From contig JAGCUY010000198.1 of the NCBI GenBank assembly GCA_017962605.1, positions 18,674-82,673 of the forward strand: a stretch of DNA of 64,000 nt, given 5' to 3'. Positions within the stretch are counted from its first letter, which is position 1; every line of letters begins with the position of its first letter. A program made the translations under genes and the position numbers. This document shows positions 57,747 to 64,000 of the stretch, in pieces. This DNA comes from Kiritimatiellia bacterium. GTDB taxonomy: Bacteria > Verrucomicrobiota > Kiritimatiellia > RFP12 > JAAYLN01. A model generated the notes under the pieces. The model was not told where the DNA came from. It searched no databases and saw nothing but the letters and a program-made list of their open reading frames with translations.

Positions 57747-59063
57747 ATGCTCATTCAATTGACAATCTCAAATTTCAAGTCTGTTCGCGACGAGCAGACA
57801 ATTGATTTCTATGCACCTTTCAATCGAGACGAAAGGCCAGAGAATACCTTCCCTCTGCCCGAGTCTAAAATCAGGGTATTGCGTTCTGTCGGGTTCTACG
57901 GCCCAAATGCGGCAGGGAAGAGCACCGTGTTTGAGGCATTATCGACTATAGGTGACATGGTATCAGACGATGGCTTCAAGCCGGAAAAAGATTTATCATG
58001 GTATAATCCTTACCGATTTGACTCTGTTTCGCGTTCAAGTCCAACAAAATTTACACTAGAATTTGCATTGCCAGTCGAAGGCATTCTTCCATATCGTCAT
58101 TTCATATATGAAGTCTCTTTTGACAAGACTAGTTTTCTTCATGAGAAGCTGTTGGCCTATCCGCTGACGGGACGACGCATCACATTGTTTTCAAGGAAAC
58201 CTGGAGACACATACAAGTCAATCAAAACTCATCCCAAACTGTTGGAGGATGGCAAGCGCGTTCCTTTCTTTGGAAATCAGTCATATCTCTCCGCTGCATG
58301 GAAGGCTGCCGATGCGCCTAAATTATTGAGGATTGTCGCTTCCTATTTGTGTGGGGAATTCCGCCTTTCCAAATACAAAAAAACGCCAGATCTCCATTTA
58401 CTCGGACATGGTAGAATTGCTTCTGAATTGTTGCCTTATGCTGACTTTGGGATAAAGAAAGTCATTACACAAAAACGGCAGATTGATCCTGACCACTTTT
58501 TCACTATGGAGCGGAATCCCTTTGTAGAAAATTATGAAGCGGCTATGGCTTATTTGTCAAAACGCGACACTTTTGAAGAATACTCTTTCAACCATAATGG
58601 CGACGATGATGCAAAAGGCCTAATCAAACTAAAAGAAGAATCCGATGGCACTCAGGTATTCTTTAGGTTGATGCCCAACGTGCTAAATATCCTTGATAAT
58701 GGTTTTACCATGTTGCGGGATGAAATCGATAGGTCAATGCATCCCTTCCTCGTGGAATTTATAATCCGATTGTTTAATGATCCCGAAGTAAATGTGAATA
58801 ATGCCCAGTTGTTGTTCTCCACGCATAATCTGGCCTTGTTGTCAGAGTCGCTTTTGCGAAAGGATCAAATCTGGTTCGCCGAAAAGCGCAATGGCGCGTC
58901 GGAATACTTTTCCCTACAAGATTTCGATGACAAGAATGTAACGCCGACAAGTCCGTTTGCAAGCTGGTATTCCGAAGGCCGTTTCGGAGGCATACCGCAA
59001 ATCGACTACAATGGATTTGTCAATGCCATCAAGCGTCTTCGAAAGGAGGCGGAAAATGCCTAA
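57747..59063 (+). CDS. AbiLi/RloA-like AAA ATPase
   Basis: A 438-aa protein with an ABC-type fold. ISNFKSVRDEQTIDFYAP begins the domain, Walker A is GFYGPNAAGKST (about 50-61), the Walker B segment is MLRDEIDRSMHPFLVEFI (about 327-344) and the switch histidine is in LFSTHNLALL. This is the pattern of AAA_15/AAA_21 ATPases that pair with RloB or OLD-type effectors. It overlaps the next gene by 8 bp. Together they resemble AbiL (AbiLi/AbiLii), known as a phage abortive-infection pair. Confidence 0.85.
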   Translation: MLIQLTISNFKSVRDEQTIDFYAPFNRDERPENTFPLPESKIRVLRSVGFYGPNAAGKSTVFEALSTIGDMVSDDGFKPEKDLSWYNPYRFDSVSRSSPTKFTLEFALPVEGILPYRHFIYEVSFDKTSFLHEKLLAYPLTGRRITLFSRKPGDTYKSIKTHPKLLEDGKRVPFFGNQSYLSAAWKAADAPKLLRIVASYLCGEFRLSKYKKTPDLHLLGHGRIASELLPYADFGIKKVITQKRQIDPDHFFTMERNPFVENYEAAMAYLSKRDTFEEYSFNHNGDDDAKGLIKLKEESDGTQVFFRLMPNVLNILDNGFTMLRDEIDRSMHPFLVEFIIRLFNDPEVNVNNAQLLFSTHNLALLSESLLRKDQIWFAEKRNGASEYFSLQDFDDKNVTPTSPFASWYSEGRFGGIPQIDYNGFVNAIKRLRKEAENA

Positions 59064-59736
59064 GAAGCGCTTGGTAAAGCGGTCTCTTCGACCTGTCTTT
59101 TACATCTTCTGCGAAGGGTCAAAGACAGAACCATATTATCTTGAACACTATATAAAAAACCATTGTCAGGGATTCCGCGCCATTCAAGTCAATAGGATAA
59201 AGCTTGACGACATCGTGAAAATCCCCAAGACAACAAAGACAGATCCGATTTCGCTTGTAAATATGGCGGTAAGGCAGAAGAGTATGTCTCCTTCTCCTGA
59301 TAGGGATAGATACTGGTGCGCGTATGATCGTGAAGCTGAAAGCACAATTCCTTCGAAATACCATATAAAGGCATTTAAAGAGGCGTCTGATAATGGGATT
59401 AAAGTGGCATTTTCCAATGTTTGTTTCGAGGTGTGGCTTTTGCTTCACAAACAGGAAGGTTGCGCATCGTATGATTCCTGTGATGATCTCCTCAAACGAA
59501 GCCGAATGAGGGAGTTTTATCCAGAATACAAAAAGGGATGCCGAAGAGAATTCGCTGATGCTGAAATCACAGTTGCGCGCAAGCGGGCGGCCAAAATGAA
59601 TGAGGGAACTTGCAAAGGCCATGCCTTGAATGTGTCAGATGCCTTAGACCCAAGCCATTTAGTCGAATTGAATCCTTATACGAATTTTTACCAGTTGCTG
59701 GATTCAATTGATGCATTTCTCGCAAGCCAGGCATAG
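59056..59736 (+). CDS. RloB-like (AbiLii-like) protein
   Basis: Start ATG 59056, preceded by AAAGGAGGCGG and overlapping the ATPase stop. The product of 226 aa has YIFCEGSKTEPYYLEHY at the N terminus (the TOPRIM-like E-G-x-x-(T/S)E-x-x-Y of RloB), then a D-rich segment (YWCAYDREAES) and SNVCFEVWLLLH with a conserved Trp-Leu. RloB proteins are presumed nucleases activated by their ATPase partner. Confidence 0.85.
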   Translation: MPKKRLVKRSLRPVFYIFCEGSKTEPYYLEHYIKNHCQGFRAIQVNRIKLDDIVKIPKTTKTDPISLVNMAVRQKSMSPSPDRDRYWCAYDREAESTIPSKYHIKAFKEASDNGIKVAFSNVCFEVWLLLHKQEGCASYDSCDDLLKRSRMREFYPEYKKGCRREFADAEITVARKRAAKMNEGTCKGHALNVSDALDPSHLVELNPYTNFYQLLDSIDAFLASQA

Positions 59737-59739
59737 CCT

Positions 59740-62700
59740 ATGGCATTCATCACGAACCAAAGCAGTGCCAAGGGCGGCGCAAAACTTGTGGACCGCCTCA
59801 GGGAACTCATCGGCCATGCCGACAGGCTCGACATGCTCGTGGGTTTTTTCTACTTCTCCGGCGTCAAGATTCTCGCGGAGGCCTTCCGCGACCGCCCGCA
59901 GCTGAAACTGCGCGTTCTGGTGGGCATGGACGCCGAGTTCGCGCTCGGACAGATTGTCGAGGTCGTGCAGAAGGGCGGCCCCGATTCGTTCGAGGCCATA
60001 CAGGATCGCTTCTGCGAGTCGATGAAGAAGGTTCTCGGCTCCGAGACTGTTGACAACGAGGGGTTCCACGAGCGGGTGAAAATCTTCATCGACCTCCTTG
60101 AAACGAAGCGCCTTGACATCAGGAAGACGCGCGACCCCAACCATGCGAAGCTCTACATCTTCAGCATGGACGACACGCAGGTCGGCACGAAGAAATACTG
60201 GATCACCGGTTCAAGCAACTTCTCCGAGCCAGGGCTTTCAACGCGCGACGAACTGAACGTGCAGATTGGCGACTTCGGGCAGGAGGAGGCCCAGAAGTAC
60301 TTCGACGACCTATGGGAGAGGGCCGTTCCGCTGACGGCTGACGACGATGCCCGCTACAGGCTGATAAGCATCCTGAAGGAGTGTTCCGTCGCCGCCGACA
60401 TCACGCCATACGAAGCCTACTTCCTCGTGCTGCAGAACTACCTTGAACACCAGCGGACGCAACTCAAGGAACTCCAGATTGAGCGGATGCTGAAGAGCGC
60501 GGGCTTTTCAAAATATCGCTACCAGGTCGATGCCGTGGCGCAGGCGATGGCGAGGCTTGATGCCTACAAGGGCGTGATTATCGCCGATGTCGTCGGCCTT
60601 GGCAAGTCTATAATCGGCAGCCTCATCGGCTCGGTGAGGGCCAGGCGCGGGCTGATTATCTGCCCTCCCGGACTGATGGGCGAACGCAGCGGGGATGCGG
60701 GCGGATGGTATGAATACATCCAGAAGTTCAAGCTCAACGACTGGCAGGTGTGGAGCCGCGGCATGCTTGGCGATCTCCTGGAGATGCTGAAGCACGACCC
60801 GGACTTCGACATGGTCATCGTCGATGAAGCGCACAACTTCAGGACGGAGCGGACGCAGGACTACGGCGCGCTGGCCGACATCTGCTTCGGGCGCGAGGTC
60901 GTGCTCCTGACGGCTACGCCATTCAACAACAAGCCGGGCGATCTCCTGGCGCTGCTGCACCTTTTCTCGTCGGGGAAGCAGAGCCCATTCGTCGTGGGCG
61001 GCGACCTCGACGGCCGCTTCAGGTTCTTCGCGCAGCGCCACGACAGCGTGATCAGGCTGAAGAAGGCCATTGCGAGAAAGGATTACTCGACCATATTGAA
61101 ACAGCTCAAGGCATGTGGCATCGACCCGTTGAGCTGCAATGGCGGGCGCGATCTTGACAAAGCGCGGCAGAAGGTGAACGATGCCTCGCGTAAGCTGACA
61201 CGGCAGATTCGGCAAATCATGGAGAAGATCGTCATCAGGCGCAACCGCCTCGACTTGACGAGCGATCCCGACTACAAGGGCGAAATCACGACGCTGGCAA
61301 AGGTGCAGGACCCAAGGGAGCAGTTCTTCGAGCTTTCGCCTGAGCAAAACGAGTTCTATGACCGCATCATCAACGAGTATTTCGGCGAAGGGGCGAAGTT
61401 CAAGGGGGCTATCTACCATCCGCAGGCATACCTGAAAAACAAGGACGGCACCGACGACGCTCAGGAAAGCCTGTATGGCATGCTCCTGAGCCGCATGGTG
61501 CAGCGGTTCGAGAGTTCGTTTGGGGCGTTCAAGATGTCCGTGAAGGGCGTGAGGAAGAGCCTAATGCAGTCTCTCGCGTTTGTGGAGAAAATGGGGGCGT
61601 TCCTATATAGCCGGAAGGCCATGGATGGCATACTCCTCATAAGCGACTACGAGGACGCCGTTGAGGCGATGCTCGGCGCGATTCGCGAGCAGGAGGATAT
61701 GTATGAGCGCAAGGGCGTCAAGACAAAGGACGCCATCTACTACGATGTGAACGACAGGGCCTTTGACGGCAAGAGGTTCGTCGCCGACATCAAGAGCGAC
61801 ATAGCCTTGCTTGACGCCATCCTCGATGAAATTGATTCCCTGAAGCTCGATACGCGGGACCCGAAATGCGGCAAACTTGTCCACGCCATGAAGGACGTGC
61901 TTGACGAATGCCATCCCGACATTCCAAAAGAGCCGAACGCGCCGAAGCGGAAGATCCTTGTATTCTCGACCTTCAAGGACACGATTCAGCACATTGCGAA
62001 AGGCGTTGAAAAGCAATTCCCCGGCAAGGTGCTTGTCGTGACAGGCGACAACTTTGGCAAGGAAATGGCGCGAACAGTCAAGGAGAATTTCGACGCATCG
62101 TTTGAGACGCAGGCCGACGACTACGACATCCTTCTGACGACCGACAAACTTTCGGAGGGATTCAACCTCAACAGGGCCGGCCTTGTGGTGAACTATGACA
62201 TCCCGTGGAACCCGACACGCGTAATCCAGCGCGTCGGGCGCATCAACCGCATTGGCAAGAAGGTGTTCGACAACCTCTTTATCTTCAACTTCTTCCCGAC
62301 CGTCAAGGGATCGTCCATCATCCAGAACAGGGAGATCGCGCAAGCCAAGATGTTCGCGATCCACCAGATTCTCGGCGAGGACGCCAAGATTTTCTCCGTG
62401 GACGAGGAGCCGACACCGGCTGGGCTTTATTCCAAAATCGTCAGCTTCGGCGAAGACGAGGCCATGAGCTTCTACACGGAAGCCAAGCTGAAGTATTTGA
62501 AAGCCAGGGCCTTCCTTGAAAGGAGCCATCCGGAGGTTCTGGAGCGGATTGCCCGATTCCCGAACAATGTGAAGACTGCCTGGGAGGGGCTGCCGCACGC
62601 GACATTCATGTTCCGTCGGCAGGGACCCGGGTTCTTTGCGCTTGCGAAATGGAAAGACGGTGGAGAGATTGAGGAACTGCCCCTTGAGGACGCCATGCGT

Positions 62701-63174
62701 TATATAGCTTGCGAGTGGGGAACGCCGCGCGTCGATTTCTCGCCGGAATTCTGGCGCTATCCCAACGCCCCGTCCAATCCGTCTCATTCGTCCCAGATGT
62801 CACCCCAGTCCCATTGCGGTATCTATTCCGACCTGAAGAACTACCGGCCAAAGGGTTTGCAACTGGAGCACACCACGATAGGCGATGCCGTCCTCGCAAT
62901 CCAGACATTGCAAAAGTACGGGCCGCAGATGTCCAGCTACCTGCGGAAGTTTGCAATTGATGTGGCGGATGACATACAGAACTACGGAACGCTCCCGGTT
63001 TATACCGTGAGGAGAATCGCCCGCACCGGCAACATTAAGTCCGAGGTCGAGGCCCTTCAGGAATTGGAGGCCGTCTTGGAGGAAATCCGTTCGGTGCGTG
63101 GCAACGGCTATCTGCAGGGTGTGCGAGAGCGCCTAAACGCCGAGTCCGTCATTGTCACCGTGGAAAAGCGCTGA
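59740..63174 (+). CDS. PLD-nuclease/SNF2-helicase fusion
   Basis: A 1144-aa protein. The N-terminal 180 residues are phospholipase D-like: LDMLVGFFYFSGVKIL and the HKD-type motif DPNHAKLYIFS (about 133-143) followed by TGSSNFSEPGL. Then comes an SF2/SNF2 helicase: GLGKSIIGSLI (motif I, about 287), VDEAHNF (about 363), and the C-lobe motifs STFKDT (about 746), TTDKLSEGFNLNRAG and VIQRVGRINRIGKK (about 827-840). PLD-helicase fusions occur in several restriction-like defence systems and DISARM-like loci. The gene directly follows the RloB-like gene (3 bp gap), and the large methyltransferase lies 5 kb upstream in the same orientation. Confidence 0.88.
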   Translation: MAFITNQSSAKGGAKLVDRLRELIGHADRLDMLVGFFYFSGVKILAEAFRDRPQLKLRVLVGMDAEFALGQIVEVVQKGGPDSFEAIQDRFCESMKKVLGSETVDNEGFHERVKIFIDLLETKRLDIRKTRDPNHAKLYIFSMDDTQVGTKKYWITGSSNFSEPGLSTRDELNVQIGDFGQEEAQKYFDDLWERAVPLTADDDARYRLISILKECSVAADITPYEAYFLVLQNYLEHQRTQLKELQIERMLKSAGFSKYRYQVDAVAQAMARLDAYKGVIIADVVGLGKSIIGSLIGSVRARRGLIICPPGLMGERSGDAGGWYEYIQKFKLNDWQVWSRGMLGDLLEMLKHDPDFDMVIVDEAHNFRTERTQDYGALADICFGREVVLLTATPFNNKPGDLLALLHLFSSGKQSPFVVGGDLDGRFRFFAQRHDSVIRLKKAIARKDYSTILKQLKACGIDPLSCNGGRDLDKARQKVNDASRKLTRQIRQIMEKIVIRRNRLDLTSDPDYKGEITTLAKVQDPREQFFELSPEQNEFYDRIINEYFGEGAKFKGAIYHPQAYLKNKDGTDDAQESLYGMLLSRMVQRFESSFGAFKMSVKGVRKSLMQSLAFVEKMGAFLYSRKAMDGILLISDYEDAVEAMLGAIREQEDMYERKGVKTKDAIYYDVNDRAFDGKRFVADIKSDIALLDAILDEIDSLKLDTRDPKCGKLVHAMKDVLDECHPDIPKEPNAPKRKILVFSTFKDTIQHIAKGVEKQFPGKVLVVTGDNFGKEMARTVKENFDASFETQADDYDILLTTDKLSEGFNLNRAGLVVNYDIPWNPTRVIQRVGRINRIGKKVFDNLFIFNFFPTVKGSSIIQNREIAQAKMFAIHQILGEDAKIFSVDEEPTPAGLYSKIVSFGEDEAMSFYTEAKLKYLKARAFLERSHPEVLERIARFPNNVKTAWEGLPHATFMFRRQGPGFFALAKWKDGGEIEELPLEDAMRYIACEWGTPRVDFSPEFWRYPNAPSNPSHSSQMSPQSHCGIYSDLKNYRPKGLQLEHTTIGDAVLAIQTLQKYGPQMSSYLRKFAIDVADDIQNYGTLPVYTVRRIARTGNIKSEVEALQELEAVLEEIRSVRGNGYLQGVRERLNAESVIVTVEKR

Positions 63175-63229
63175 ACGGGAAATGTAGAATAATCCTTCCC
63201 GCCGCAACTCCTGGCGGGCCTGCGCGGGG

Positions 63230-63733
63230 CTAGGAGCGGTGGGATTCGATCCACTTGTGGATGTAGGGGAGGACTTCGGGCGGCACGAACTGCGAGGCGT
63301 CGTGGCTGTAACGCGAAAGTTCGCGCACCAGGCTCGCCGTAACGTAGCTGTGCTCCTCCTGCGGCATCATGAAGAGCGTCTCGATCTCCGGCGCCAGCTT
63401 GCGGTTGGTCAGCGCCATCTGGAACTCGTATTCGAAGTCCGAGTAAACGCGCAGCCCGCGCACCACCACCGGCAACTCGGGCCGCCGACGGCAGAAATCG
63501 ACGAGCAGGCAGTCCAGCGGCTCGACCGACACGTTGTTCAGCCCATTCGCAGCGCAGACTTTCCGTATCATCTCGGAGCGCGTCTCGAGGTCGAACATGG
63601 CGCCGCTTTTGGACGAAGTGGCGGCCACCGCCACCACGACTTGGTCAAAGATCCTGGCCGAGCGGGCGATGAGGTCGAGATGCCCTAATGTGACCGGGTC
63701 GAAGGTTCCAGGGTAAACAGCCGTCTTCTTCAT
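63230..63733 (-). CDS. coaD: Phosphopantetheine adenylyltransferase
   Basis: A 167-aa protein of normal length. The nucleotidyltransferase motif appears as YPGTFDPVTLGHLDLIARSA near the start, with G-x-F-D-P-x-x-x-G-H, and later VVRGLRVYSDFEYEFQMALTN and HSYVTASLVREL, all conserved in CoaD. It catalyses ATP + 4'-phosphopantetheine to dephospho-CoA. Overlaps rsmD by ATGA, the usual rsmD-coaD pairing. Confidence 0.96.
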   Translation of the reverse strand: MKKTAVYPGTFDPVTLGHLDLIARSARIFDQVVVAVAATSSKSGAMFDLETRSEMIRKVCAANGLNNVSVEPLDCLLVDFCRRRPELPVVVRGLRVYSDFEYEFQMALTNRKLAPEIETLFMMPQEEHSYVTASLVRELSRYSHDASQFVPPEVLPYIHKWIESHRS

Positions 63734-64000
63734 GGATTCCCCCTTTGTCTGACAACGATGCGCGATTTGCCGTAGGTGCGGTCGCGGACGACGGACAGGC
63801 CCTCTATCGGCGCGACGGTCGCGTCGTCCGGCACTTCAGTTATGAACAGCCCGCCCGGAACGAGCAGGTCGCGGGAGAGCAGGACTCCGGCCAGCGCCAT
63901 GAGCCCGTTCTCGCGCCCTTCCGCGTATGGCGGGTCGGCGAACACTATTTCGTAGGGCTGCGCCGCCGACGCCGTCCGCGCCCAGCGGTCAACGTCCGAG
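63730..64000 (-). CDS. rsmD: 16S rRNA (guanine(966)-N2)-methyltransferase, C-terminal part
   Basis: The frame enters from the right edge. It contains the catalytic motif DPPYAEG (in EIVFADPPYAEG), preceded by SDVDRWARTASAAQPY, and a C-terminal LVPGGLFITEVPDD and RTYGKSRIVVRQR. That matches RsmD, which methylates 16S rRNA. Its stop overlaps the coaD start. Confidence 0.9.
   Translation of the reverse strand, partial: SDVDRWARTASAAQPYEIVFADPPYAEGRENGLMALAGVLLSRDLLVPGGLFITEVPDDATVAPIEGLSVVRDRTYGKSRIVVRQRGNP

Noticed and set aside
50637..63174. Assignment of the island to DISARM or BREX
   Set aside because: Diagnostic partners that I would expect (a DUF1998 protein or drmA-type helicase; BrxC/PglZ) are not present; only the methyltransferase and a PLD-helicase are reminiscent.

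Overview
The window looks like a chromosomal segment of an uncultured, GC-rich bacterium, probably of the PVC group (Verrucomicrobiota or Kiritimatiellota type). The grounds are a PVC-style ECF-like sigma factor beside a membrane Ser/Thr kinase, a C10 peptidase, Sel1-repeat lipoproteins, abundant intergenic repeat families, and bacterial core genes (era, coaD, rsmD, tRNA-Ser). This taxonomic call is inference from gene content; no rRNA is present.

Region 1 (1-10.95 kb, all minus strand) is the replication/early operon of an integrated phage-like or conjugative element. It encodes a primase (running off the left edge), a DEAH helicase, a DUF669-like ssDNA-binding candidate, a Sak4-like ATPase, an SMC/SbcC-like ATPase, a PcfJ/PcfK-like pair, a methylase-like fragment and small regulators. 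It is driven by a near-perfect promoter at 10.74 kb that carries a partly palindromic operator inside its spacer. The right boundary is a tRNA/tmRNA-3'-end-like sequence followed by a strong terminator, a plausible attachment site.

Region 2 (11-27.8 kb) is chromosomal housekeeping and accessory DNA: an AMP-binding acyl-CoA synthetase broken by an in-frame TAG, alpha-2-macroglobulin, Era, a C10 cysteine peptidase, a NhaC-type antiporter, a CxxCxxCC/3-methyladenine glycosylase fusion, a nitroreductase, a GNAT with a zinc ribbon, an Rpn-type nuclease and an ORF6N protein. These are interspersed with inverted, tandem and dispersed intergenic repeats and a MITE-like element.

Region 3 (27.8-46.2 kb) is the most interesting. 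It is an array of envelope-directed proteins (lipoproteins, Sel1 proteins, membrane proteins, a site-2-protease-like protein with Sel1 repeats, an HtrA-like serine protease), then a transmembrane Ser/Thr kinase convergent with an ECF-like sigma factor. At least eight positions carry the same spaced motif, TTGTCA then 16-17 bp then (A/C/G)CGTA(T/C). Seven lie 26-54 bp upstream of the array's start codons, and one lies in the divergent region upstream of the sigma gene. Several genes are also flanked by a shared upstream remnant (the 3' end of a lost gene) and a shared signal-peptide start, as if cassettes had been swapped between fixed ends. I infer a sigma-factor-controlled envelope-stress or surface-protein regulon with an analogue of the DegS/RseP protease pair.

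Region 4 (46.2-50.5 kb) carries four exactly 33-bp-spaced repeats, a NudC-type Nudix gene whose frame breaks into a DUF5131 gene, a MATE transporter, tRNA-Ser(GCT) and an alpha/beta hydrolase. Region 5 (50.6-63.2 kb) is a defence island: a large Eco57I-like DNA methyltransferase, an AlbA/Schlafen-type protein, small proteins, a Fic protein, an AAA-ATPase/RloB (AbiL-like) pair and a PLD-SNF2 helicase. The window ends with coaD and the 3' part of rsmD.
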